Notes under the pieces: model-generated | Told to the model about the DNA's origin: nothing | Seen by the model: the letters and a program-made list of their open reading frames with translations, nothing else | Databases searched by the model: none | Translations under genes and position numbers: made by a program | Part shown: positions 20,830 to 33,100 of the stretch, in pieces | Layout of the letters: every line of letters starts with the position of its first letter | Position numbering within the stretch: the first letter of the stretch is position 1 | Source: Hippasteria phrygiana | Lineage: Eukaryota > Echinodermata > Asteroidea > Valvatida > Goniasteridae | Direction of reading: 5' to 3' | Length of the DNA stretch: 64,000 nucleotides | NCBI GenBank assembly: GCA_037893225.1 | Contig: JAZGUH010000713.1 | Coordinates: forward strand, 1 to 64,000

Positions 20830-23800
20830 AAAACAATTCAATAACAATCCCGGCCCTTGTTTGCAATCAAAGAAGATTCAGGGTATAATCGAGGTGTCTG
20901 GCGCATAGGGGGCGTGCGCCCACCAGCTATCGTACCGTATGACCGCGGCTAGCCACAGACATTTCCGAGGACGGGAGCTTTGCGGGGTAACGAGCCAAAA
21001 TAAACCTGAAAACACCCCCTTCTTTGTCAAAACTGAGCTATAAATAAAGGTTCTGACTATTTCTGATATCGTACATGTGCCCTTGAGTGTTCATGGCCCT
21101 TATACAAATGATCTGATTGTTTGTAAACTCAAACTTCCAATAATGTGACTCAACTACGCAAAAATAAACAATAGTTTGTTTTGTTTTGGGCTTTCCCCCC
21201 GAAGTTTAAGTATCCATTTCTCAAGAACGAGTTGAGACATGCATCACGTCTACGTAATTAATGAATAGAAAAGACAAATATTGTAGTAGGGTACGTAAAC
21301 AAAAAAAAAGTAAAAAAATAAATAAATAAATAAAAAATGTTAAAATTACAACGTTACAGAATGGAGTTTTGTACATGGTATAAGACAACTATTTTTATAT
21401 CTTCAGTGAAATTTCCATTGAATATAGTTTTCTAATGAAAACAAAATAACAATTATGCATCATTTTTGTGTTTTTCTCCTCTCCTCTTCAAGTTTGACCT
21501 TAAAACCCTAAGTCATACACGGACCGGAAAGCTGTAGGGCCTCTACGAAGTGAACAATCAGCCGTTTGGGATCAAATTTAATAGTCAATGCAACACCATT
21601 ATGACTTTAATGAAAACGTTAATTGAAAAATTAATGTCTAACATTAAGAAGGCTTTGAAGTTTAGACGAAGTTTTCAGTTTTGAATTATGATAATCCTCT
21701 AGACCTTGCAAATACAAAATAAACTCCTTGCAAAAGTGAAGCAAACTGGTGCATGGCAGGAGTACTGGCTTATTACAAAAGGCCAGCTTAGACCTAAATC
21801 ATTTTGGTCATTGGTGAGGGGCGCCAATTTAGGCTATACGTCAGAAATAATCATAGACCAATCGTGCTCGCTAGCAATCCTGGGACATCCAACGAAATGG
21901 TGAGTGTGTATCTCTTATAAAATAGTTTTCAACTCCAGTGAAGGAGATTCAGTTGAACTTGTAGGATAATTACCGCAATACCTTGACCACACTTCCCGTC
22001 TGGCCACTGTTGTTGTTAAAAACAATCTAACGATAGTTTTCCCAGGCCTGTAAATCTAATCAGTTGCACAGCTAGCTATAGCCTATAGACCTTATGCAGG
22101 CGCGGATCCGGGGGGCCCTGCTCGTTGCCATTTTTTTTTACCGTTGTAGGGGCCTACGCCTAAAGTTGCAAACCAGAAACCCTACGTCTTATTTTGCCTA
22201 TGGGTATAAGAACAAAACAAAGAGGTTAAATGGCGCCACCAATGGTGAGAAGGTGTGTCAGCTTACCCCCCCCCCCCCCCCCCCCCCCCGCTTGTAAAAA
22301 CAATTTCGCAGACGGAACATTTTGGGAGTCACCTTTCTGAGCAAATTTCAGAACCCCCCCCCCCCCCCTGAAAAAAATCCTGGATCCGCCCCTGTTATGT
22401 GTAGCCGCCATCTTAGAGGTATCTTTTTGTCATTCAAATTCTGTAACAATGTTAGCACAAAAGGTTTACTAATGTGACAAGGTAACAAAGACATTAGCCT
22501 CAAAGATGGCCGCTATGCATCAGGTCAATTTCATTTTGATCCATATAATAAGTCACTTAAGTTTAATGTCTTATCTGCAGTGTACAGAGGTAGTGCAGAC
22601 AGTAAGTCTACATAGGAAGTAAACATTGACTGGAACAAAAATCATAAAAGGTGAATCACTATAAAGAACAAAGGGACAATGTAATTAGAAATTACGATGC
22701 ACGCAGGATGAAGATGGGAGATTTGTGTTTAAAAACAGGAAACTATTAATTAGTTAATGGGACTAGGTCAGATGGAAGTGAATTCACGTATCGACAAAAT
22801 TACAAGGTGAGTCTGGGTATGCGGGGTTGGGCAAAATAAGGGGTGGGTGGCCAGACTAAAAGTATAAAACACGGAAAGAGTACGGTAATTCACGACATGC
22901 TCTTGAACCAGGAAACCGAGTATTTTTATTCTACGGGGGATCCGGGAACGCACGATTCGGCCATCGGTGATGCGGTGGTCCTGCGACAGAAGGGCCGGAC
23001 GGGGGACGAAAGGACGTCCGATCCGGTATATCCGGGACAAAAACTTGTGTGTTTCTCCCGGAACGTGGGTAAAAAGTTGCCTCACGGGCTACGCTGGCAG
23101 TTTGGTATCGGTTTGAGGGTCATTAGGTCAAGGTCACCGTACGGGAAGCCATAGACAAAATTGATTTCCGGACAAAAATGCACGTATTGCCTACTACAAA
23201 TTTAGGAATGGAAGCTTGATATTGTTTTGGGGTCAAAGGGTCACTTACACTCAATAAGTCAACATCACTTGAAAAATCAAAGACAGGATTTTCCAAATTG
23301 CAATATTTTCATGGTATAACGGTAGCATGGCCCCTAAAAAACTAGTCAGATTTTACAGGAAAACAGCACCCGTCTAGTATAATCAGGTGAGTGCAAGTTT
23401 GACTGTTGGTATGTCACACCGACAGTTTTTTGTTTTGTTTTGTTTCGTTTCTTTTTTATTAAGAGTGCACAGTGAGATCTATACCCCCCCCCCCCCCCCC
23501 CAAAATGCTTTTAAAAGCACACATTGGCCTAAAACAAACAATTGAAAGCAAATGTCACTGTCGATTAAATAGAAATAGAAGACAAACTCTGCCTATTTAG
23601 TCAGATACAGATTCGCGAAAGTCACTTAAAATTCCAATTTGTCACAGACACCAAACGAAACAAAAATATCATTTCAAGAACTCTGTAATCAACTTTAATG
23701 AATATCGTCCAGTCCCTACCATGTATAATTTAATCAAAACTGGGCGCACTTTTTAAACTGCCACACGCAACGAAAGTCTGGAAAATAAACATATTATCAA

Positions 23801-24510
23801 AACCAAATCGTGTGTTTAGGTTTGGAAGAAAATGATACGGATTTGTACGGATTACAAATGTCTAATTAGTAAACTTTGTAATTAGCACATAACTTAGCGG
23901 GCCGTTAGTAGTTGAAGCAGAATACCACAAAAGAGGCCTTGCCAGTAATTGGCTGCGTGTATATAAACCAGTAGGTCAACAAAAGTCCAGGAAAACTTCC
24001 ATTTTTTTCTTCGAATTCTGTAAATTCACTTCATTCACATAATTTTGAATGATTGATCAATTTCGGAAGGATATGAAAATAAGATGAACGAGATAAACAA
24101 ACACGTGTATATCAAAGGCGCACTTGGCCAAGATAGGTTCAGTTTTAACTATTCAAGAAAGTTTAGGTCATTGGAAAATAATGACAATGATAAATCAGTG
24201 AGCCGATTTAAATCTTGGAAATTTGATATCCACGCATTTTTCAAACATTATTATTGTATGTGCTTCTTTTTAAAATTAAATTTTTTTTTTTTTTTAAATG
24301 TAAGTCGACCCCGTCAGCCTTCTTGTAACGAAACACTTTAGAAAGTTCCTATTTATCCCATTGACATTAACCAAAACCCCACCCCCTAAAAAAAACTAAA
24401 AACAAACAAAAACAAATATTCAAATACAGAAAACAAAACAATTATTCAAAGAGAACAAACCGCAAAACGAACAGAAAGTGCCACACTGCATTTACTTGCG
24501 TAGTATCTAA
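20830..24510. other. Gene-free stretch between HCL2 and the ZIP13 3' end
   Basis: It contains a copy of the GGCGCGGATCC...GGATCCGCCCCTG repeat family at 22085-22400 and poly-C at 23487-23500. It also has a GC-richer island at 22840-23155 that is open on both strands but has no recognisable protein. An (AAAT)n-like run lies near 21310-21340. I see no supportable exon. Confidence 0.45.
22085..22400. repeat. Dispersed repeat with poly-C tracts, copy 1
   Basis: It shares with 39361-39600 the ordered words TCTTATTTTGCCTATGGGT, AACAAAACAAAGAGGTTAAA, TGGCGCCACCAA, ACATTTTGGGA and AAAAATCCTGGATCCGCCCC. Poly-C tracts lie in the same two places. It is a dispersed non-coding family with unknown mobilisation. 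Confidence 0.65.
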
Positions 24511-24518
24511 AATATAGC

Positions 24519-24524
24519 TTTATT
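24519..24524 (-). terminator. Candidate polyadenylation signal of ZIP13
   Basis: TTTATT on the plus strand reads AATAAA on the minus strand, about 2.6 kb downstream of the ZIP13 stop. It would give a long 3' UTR containing the 95-bp tandem repeat. Other sites are possible. Confidence 0.3.
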
Positions 24525-25974
24525 GAAATTACATACAGCGTTTATTGGAATCATGTCCACACCATACCCTGTCTGTAATATTTACAACCAACAGTTTCAG
24601 TTAAAAAGCGTTTTCAACTTCAATAAGTCCACTTTGCAGTTTAACTTTCATTTGTGACAAATTTTAGCCTCCATCCACAGAAAAATCCACAAAAAAATAT
24701 TCACTTAAATCTAAACAAATGCCAGCGGTGTTGGACAGAACTGTGTACTGAGCGAGTTGTACAACTGCAGTCTTTGGACTAAACATGGCTGTTCATTACT
24801 GTACAGTGGCGCATTTGCCAAGAACACAGACACATAAACCTCCATGTTTGGGCCAACTTTTGGGACCCAATCATGTCGCAACCCTTCATATATACTGGTG
24901 CTAGATGTTGCATACTCGCCCTTAACCTTCGTGCATGAAGCAGATTAGAGCAAATACCAAGGTTACGTTTGTAAAACTTTAAAATGCACACGATTACTTT
25001 TTTGTTTTTTTTGCCATCTTTTCAAGCTGTTTCCCATTACAAGCTATATTAAAAAAGATATCCGAAACTATAATTATTTGAAATCAAATGAACATTATTC
25101 TAAAATCGTTTTTAAAAATAAGATCCCAGTTTGCATAACAGTTCGATTAAACTTCAACTACTGTACATGGTAAATATATTGTTAACAAACTGACACACAT
25201 GCAATGGAAAAAACAAAGAAAAAGAAAAATGACAATCTGATTGTTCAGTTTCCTTGGATCGGTGGTTATAACACACGCCTCCAAGTTGGAGGCTCCTAAT
25301 TGGGTTACCAAAAAGTTCGTCCTAAAATAGAGTACCGAAGTGATGACGTCGATGCAATGTTTGGAACCAGAATACTTTGGTTATTTTGTGTCAATGTGTT
25401 TGCATGACTGGCTGTTAACAAAGGAACAGTCGAAATCTCCATTTGTTTGGAGCCAGTTGCTGTGCCAACTGACGTCAGACTTCGGTACTCTATTGCAGTA
25501 TAATGTGAACATATTACTCCTGCACAGGTCTGTGTCTATACAGCTCTGTAAAAAAAAAATGACTGGATCACCAACATGTTTACCTCTGTCACTCGGTGTC
25601 TACGACTGACAGGTAGTTTGTTCAAGGCGTGTGTAATTGTTGGATGAAAATGGTGAACCACAAACTCAACTTAATTCACAATAATGTCTCAATGATGTTT
25701 GAATAATTTTAATGATGTGCCGACATGGCCAGTTTGAAGAAAAAAAATCCTAAAATGAGGAAAGTGAAACCACTCAAGTGTGATTTTGGCAATCACTGTA
25801 TTGATGTTGACCATTTTAAAGTTCCCAACAACATGTGTATCAGTTATAAATAAAGGGAATACGAAGTAAAATGGCTTGATAGATCTGATGTTTCAAACTG
25901 TTGGATGTACAAGCATTCTTCTGGAGTTGTATTATGGCAAAAATTACAAATTACAACTACAGCAAATAATTATT

Positions 25975-26118
25975 AAAACCCTCCCTCTCCAGGTGCCAAA
26001 TTGGAGCCATCTACCCTATCTATCAAAACCTATCGAGTGACAGGTTGAGACACACAAGCTGTGGGAGAGGAGAGGATTTGGTTTTTCGATAAGTTGTGAT
26101 AGTTATAAGGCTTGGTAA
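25975..26118. mobile_element. TTAACCCTCC MITE family, copy with decayed right end
   Basis: It matches the elements at 30505-30630 and 36550-36693 across CCCTCCCTCT, CTACCCTATCTATCAAAACC, TATCGAGTGACAGGTT, GGGAGAGGAGAGGATTTGG and TTGTGATAGTTAT. The right-hand GGAGGGTTAA is missing. Confidence 0.65.
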
Positions 26119-26590
26119 ACACACACTAAGTTAGAATGACCTGAATTATTTAAATCAAGTCACACGATTTTCAATTTGCTTAGTTTTAAATGAGTAATTC
26201 AGCTTGAATTTAATTCATTAAATGCACACATTGCAGAGTTACACTCATTTAGTGAAATTAAACTTTACCCGTTAAACCTGGTTTGGCATACGGGTTTCAG
26301 TATGGGCTTACTAAACTTGTTGACTTGTGCTCACTCAACTAGTCATATCAAATTAAACCTGTGTCACAGCTAACAGGCATAAACCAACAATATCTTGACT
26401 GTTTAAGTTATATTAACTCTGAGGAAACCGGGGTAAGCTAACACTGGTTCCTGATAGCTTACTTGATCACAACCGTGACGTCTAGTAGATGGTATTACTG
26501 TCAGACGACTGATAAATAAAGCCTGTTTAGTTGTTGCCGCTTGGTTACCTTCAGCTAACCGGTTTACAGCACTGATATCTGCGGTTTGAC

Positions 26591-26955
26591 TCACGTGTAG
26601 TCAACTAAACTGTAGTTGATTAACCTGGTTACCTCCAGCGTACTTGGTTACTGCTGAGAGTGGGGACCGATGTCTGTGGTTTGACTCACGTGTAGTCAAC
26701 TAAACTGTAGTTGATTAACCTGGTTACCTCCAGCGTACTTGGTTACTGCTGAGAGTGGGGACCGATGTCTGTGGTTTGACTCACGTGTAGTCAACTAAAC
26801 TGTAGTTGATTAACCTGGTTACCTCCAGCGTACTTGGTTACTGCTGAGAGTGGGGACCGATGTCTGTGGTTTGACTCACGTGTAGTCAACTAAACTGTAG
26901 TTGATTAACCTGGTTACCTCCAGCGTACTTGGTTACTGCTGAGAGTGGGGACTCC
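26591..26955. repeat. 95-bp tandem repeat, about 3.8 near-identical copies
   Basis: TCACGTGTAGTCAACTAAAC starts at 26591, 26686, 26781 and 26876, a constant 95-bp period with almost no divergence. The array ends in a variant partial unit near 26950-27000. Each unit contains a CACGTG E-box and the complementary words GTAGTCAACTAA and AGTTGATTAAC. It lies in the ZIP13 3' UTR or just beyond it. Confidence 0.9.
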
Positions 26956-27110
26956 CGTGAGTCAACTAAACTGTTCACCAAGTTGATTAACCAGGCTACT
27001 CTAGCTAGCGTGGTTTCAGCCATGCGTCCTGTGTTAAATTCATGACTGGTCAACAAAACTTTAGTTGATAAAACCAGGATTACCATTTTGGTGTCTCATT
27101 TCACTCACGT

Positions 27111-30100
27111 TCAATCAACGATGAGATTGACAGCTCCCATTACGGCGATGCCGCATAGAAGACAGACGACCTGTTTGACACTTTCCCTAAGCAAAGGAAC
27201 AAAAACACCATTTTGTTTATTTGTTCCAATTTTAAAATGCAATGCCAAATATGTAAAATATTGTCAAATAAAGTTGAACAATTTCAAATAATTCCATTCC
27301 TTGAGGGGAAAGGGGGGGGGGGGACGCTGGATAATTGTGTCCCAATCCCCTTTCAAAGTCTGAACTGCATCCAGTGAAAATCAAGTCCCAAATGATTTAA
27401 ATTCTGAAGACTCTATCAATTATGTGTAAATATCAAATGAAAAAGCATTGATTATATAACATTAAAAATGCACTCAGAATTAATTTATGTACACAATCAT
27501 ACTTTACGTGTTGATCTCAAAATATCGTTGGCTCGAAGCCAGAGTCCATTCAAAAGTCAATGCATTCATAAGCCACACCTCCTCATGCATATGCATATTA
27601 TTTGCATGCCAATCAATACCTTGGGTTTGTTTCCTGCAGCAAATCTGGCAGCACTGTCACCAGAGCAATGTTGAGAAACCCCCCAGAGGTGAATGGTAAA
27701 ATCCATGCCGCACTGTCACCTGTGTTAAGTAAAGTTCCTGGAATGTTCAATTTAGCCTATTTCAGGGTATAAAAGAACGATGTTTACAAATTGTGAAAAT
27801 CAGTAAACTAAACCAAGACGCATGTGAAACATAACTGTACACGTAAGTATATCACACAAGTTGAGTAAAAGAGCACATAGTGCGATCCCTAAAATAGAAA
27901 GTGATGCCATGGAAAGTGAAACTAATCTTAGCGGGATTCCAACATGTCCGTCTACAGACTACTAGTTCAGTATTACACACATTCTCTTTCCTGTTTACAA
28001 TAATTAGCAAACTAACAATATCCTTCCTAACAAACGAAAGCAAGAAAGTTGAAATGATCAAGAGTACAATTTGTTTTGTTTACGACAATGACGGGGTGCA
28101 GATCACTATATCATAAGAATTTTTCAAAACCTTGGCTTCGTCTCCGTCTTCGTCTCCGACTTCTGAATAACTGAGAAGCAAACCAAATGTTAAATATTCT
28201 AATTGTTGCTTTCATAATCAACCGAATGAATGTTCCTGAAGCAGAACATGCACAGAAAATGTAGAATATTTCCATTTGGTTTGCTTCTCAGTTATCCAGA
28301 AGTCGGAGACGAAGCTGAAGACGGAGATGAAGCCAAGGTTTCGAAAAACCCCTTAGACAATGGCTTATGACCCCTTAAGGTCAGGGGGAGGGGCTTACAA
28401 TAACTACCCCAGGAACAGTGCAGTTAACAGTCTAGTTAACCCCTTGAGCCCGGGTATTATATGGGGGCACCGGGGCGCCATGCCAGCTTGTTCAGCCAAG
28501 CATAATGTACACAATACCCAAATAATGGATTGAAAATGCAGAGATTGGCCTGTATACATGTCAACCGGCCAGGTAGCAATTTTCAAACCGCCTCTATAGA
28601 GGTCATCCCTACACAAGGGGTTAATCGCCTCCCCTAAAATTTAAACTTAAAAAAGAAAATAGGACATATTTCTGTACTGAATGAATTTAGCTGAATTAAT
28701 GCCAAATTTATTGGTTTAGATTATGCTAAACTGTAACAAAAACAAAATTGTGGATGTAAGTGTTATGTATTGGACATTCAGTAACCCTCTTGAAGCAAGA
28801 TTTCAGTGTTTTTAATTTTACTGATGGGCATCTGCAAGGAGAATACCGACAAGAATTTATGTCCTTGGGAAGATTATGTAATTAAAGACAACATGATGCG
28901 TTGCGTATTGGACTGCAATGGAACCTTCTGCTTGGACTTACCCTCATTATTCACACGAGGAAGTGCAGTGTGAAGAGTACAATACACACACGGCCAATGT
29001 AAAGCTGTGCCCACCTCAACAACAGAGGGCAGCATTCATACTTAATGGTAGAAAGTTGAACAAACTGTTTTAGTCCTGATTACCCCTTCTGTTCGGATGT
29101 TATTAATGGGGTGCTGGTATTAAACCAATAAGGGCTTGTGCAGCCAAGCGTAATGCAAACACTAGGCAAACAATGCATTGAGTACGTGTAGGAATGCGTG
29201 TATAGATGACAACCGGCCAGGTGGTCTTTTTCAAACTGCGGCTATGGCCGTCGTCCATATTCAAGACGTTAATTCATGGAGGAAGGTGTCAGACGGTTCC
29301 CATGTTACCTGCTTTTTCGGCCGATTCGGACATCAGGGCTAGTAGGGCCCCACACAGACCCCCCGTGGCTGTGAAAACCTGGGCCTTGGCTGCCTGCCAT
29401 CGGTTAAAACCTGACCGCAAGAGGATGGCAAAGTCACCAATCTATCGAGGAGAAAAATACAATGAGTGAATACGAGAAAACAGAGTTGTAGCAGTGCACA
29501 CGATAGCTATTCAACCAGCAAGATCTATGAGCAGTTGACGTCTGTACGCACATTCCTGTGTGTACTCAATCCATTCATGTTTCAACTATATTGTTCTTGC
29601 ATGAGAGTGTGATAAATAGATGGAGATTTTTCAAACAAAGCTTTCATTCATACGAAAGGGGCTCAAAGTGCGATGAATAGGACCACTCCATTCAGTGTGG
29701 TGGCTATTGTTTGCATTTACGCTTGGCTGCACAGCCTATTCTTGGCATACCAGCACCCCATCAATAACAGCTGGACACATGGGGTTCAAACACGAGTGCA
29801 TTTCATTGCAAAGTTGTGCTGAATCTCTATTTTACAGGGACGTGGCAAGTCATGTTTTTCCCTCCAATAATGTCACAGCCAGAAAGAAGTATTTCTCTCC
29901 TGGGCAGAGGGCATGCACCATCATTTTTTTTCTATCCAAGTTTTAATAAATCTGCTGATTTAACACAAAAGTATGTGCAAAGTTTCATTTTCAGCGTGTT
30001 CATCATCAATGTGCAGTTCACCTTAAGGCAGACCTGACAATCGAGCCATTAATTTTGGACTATTTGAAGGATACATTGATAAATTACCTCATGCGGAACC

Positions 30101-33100
30101 TCATGTAGTAGTATTGCAGCCGTCGTCAGTAAACCAACCTACAGTGACAGAAAAAAACAAACCAAAAAGAATAATTTAAAAATTGAGTATGGGCGATTAA
30201 CATTTATTCATAAATGCCTCAGCGAGTTTCACTATCCCTATTGGTCGAGAGCCTGTCACGTGGGTGTGTTTAAACGGTTGTTTATCAAGCGCCCAGGCCC
30301 CAAGGCGGTTTTAAACGTACGTTTAAAACCGGCCCAGCACATATTTATTCCCTTATTGTCAACGCATGCAAAAATATTTTATTATTTCAGTTGGGAATTC
30401 ATAAACAGACACTGTGCTCACAACAGACCCTTTCCCCACATTACCAGAGAACATGAAATGTACAAACCACCAGTGATCATCGTATATTTATTGTAGGGGA
30501 CAGGTTAACCCTCCCTCTCTCAGGGCCAAAATGGAGCCAACTACCCTATATATCAAAACCTATCAAGTTGTGAGAGTTGCTGGGTAGATTTTTTGATGGG
30601 CTGTGATAGTTATAACTATAGGAGGGTTAAACCACGTGTGAGCATGCAGTGCGCTTGACTGGTTTACTTAAATAAGCACTTGATTAGCATCACTGTGCGG
30701 TCCAGGATGACATGTGAAAATGTTCTACAGACAGATTAAGCCCCGCCCCTGACATACTAACCAATCACAGCCCAGACTACGCATTACAAAATCTGACGAA
30801 AATCCGACATGCGCGTGCGCGTATAGGTGGCTTTCGCGGCTGCAGGATGTTGGGTAGCATTGTAGATGGATACACAGTGGGCGGGGCTTAATGGGCGGGG
30901 CTTAATGGACTGGGGCCAATTTCATAGAGCTGCTTAGGCACAAACAAAACTTGTTTAGTAAAATCAGGTAACCAGCCAAAACTCTATGTGATTGTTATGC
31001 TAAGCAAACAACAGCTAAATACCAGTCACAAGCAATAGACATCACATGGAGTTTTGGCAGGTAACCTGATTTTACTAAGCAAGGTTTCTTGTACTTAAGA
31101 AGCTCTATGAAATTGGCCCCTCGTCTATTTATACTGGGCTACAAGAACACGACAGTACCTTATTGCTGACCAGGAAACTTCCAGCAACAGCCAGACCATG
31201 TGTGAAGTTGTCGATGAAATTGGCAAGAAGATTTAGGTACCCAGTGACCTGAAAGTGAAAAAAATGAAGAACAAATCAACAAACCGTCGGCACAAAAGAA
31301 CACGAAAAAAATAGCATTTAAACTGCTCGACTTAAAAAAAACTGCATTGGTTGTAATATGCATGCAGTTTGGTCAAATGACAAAACTTTACCTAAACTGA
31401 AGTTACAAATATTCAGTGAATCAGTGGGAGACCATTAACATAGGGCAAGAAAGCTTAGTTAGTAGACCACTGGTAACAAGTTCCAAATCTGGAAGGCCCA
31501 AATTTAGAAAAAGATATTTTCTTTTTCTTTTTTGAGAGGGGGTGTGAGGTTATAAGACAAGCCTTCTTGGGAGATCTCCTCTCATCATGCAGCACTAAGG
31601 CGCTCCAGTTTTAATTGATTGATTTATTTCTATTTGTAATTTTGTTAATTAATTTTTTTTTAATAATTAATTTTTAGATTTTTTTTTTTTAAATTATGTT
31701 AATTTGTTTGTTATTTTAATTACTCATTCTAGTTTTAGTTGTTTTGATCATTTTTAAATTTATTAAATTGATTTAACTTCTTTTTTTTGGGGGGGGGGGA
31801 GAAAGGAAGTGCTTTGGTAGAAAAAACTTTTTTAGGGCTTCTATCTAATTATCCAATAAGACACTCTCTGCGTGGTAATGGCTACAACTTAAATTCTGCA
31901 ACAAATCTACCTGCCTTGAACTTTATAATGTGGATTTGAATATGCACTTCAACGACACCTTTTTATGCACACAAAGCACTCTGGCCAAAACAAATATGCT
32001 TGTGTGCACTTTCACGAAGTAAAATGCTGTACATATAGATGAGGGTGCAGCCATTTGCGGTTATTTTTTTCTCCATATTCCTGGAAAAAATGGATTGCTC
32101 AAGCTCTTCCTGTGGTCGTTAGGAGTACGCTGTCCCCTGCACTCAGTCACGACTGATATGATGTGACTACATAGCAAGGGGAGAAAGCCGTGCTGTAATA
32201 ATGCGATTAAGATCTTGCCGCAGAACGTCATGCATTATTAGCGAAAACGATGAGATAAGATGTCGTGTACGTGCACTGTATATATCTCCGAGGACCAGAG
32301 AAGAAAGGAAACACAAAGAAACCTTTCAGTCCTCGAACGTAGAGTCTTTTGTTGAAATCGGTCCTCAAACGTAAGGATACGTGCTTAGTCTATGGGGGTT
32401 GGTTATATTAAAGGAACAATAGGAAACACAAAGCATTGTCCTCGGACGTATTGGGGAAGTACGACTGTGTGCACTGATACGCAGAGGGCAGTTGGTTTCA
32501 ATCTGATATTGTTTTGGTCGAGGGAATTTGCAGGTGTTTGCACTCAGGCTGGATTTTTGTTTTTGTCGACATGACTTTATCTTCCTTTTCGTACAGACAA
32601 TAGGTTTGGAGATCCGTGGAACGCTGGTGTTCTTGTTGGATGGAAAGTGATCACGCCACTTTGTCTTGAAGATGTAGGCATAAACAATGGCCACAGTCAA
32701 AGTTTTCACACTGTTCAAATAAATATTGATGAAGAAATAAAGAGATTTATGTCTACGTAAATACCTCTGGTACGAATGGAACTCTCTATTGATGTGATTT
32801 GTATTTGTATTTTTGAATTTATTATTTTTTGGGGGGGACTTGAGAGGGTTTAAATTAATATAAACTGATAAATTATTTAGTGACCAACAGATTGACTTAC
32901 CAAACATTACATGCTCATGACCGACTGACTGACCGATTCAGTCAGTAACATACTGAAATGAATAATTGAATATTTAACCTCTTTTTACTTTACTTAACGA
33001 GCTGTTCACGGAATGGACTGCTGACCTTTATATCTAAGCTTTTAGAGGAAATAAGTTATTCCAAAAGCAAAACTATTTAATTTTGTGCAATAAGATTGTT

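Noticed and set aside
22843..23154. GC-rich open frame on both strands
   Set aside because: It starts at GTG. The protein is not recognisable, there is no paralogue in the window and no splice context. It could be a repeat fragment.
32365..32907. 180-aa minus-strand open frame
   Set aside because: Its C-terminal half is the CTCCGAGGAC repeat also found at 35138-35545, and the rest has no family resemblance. It lies inside ZIP13 intron 4.
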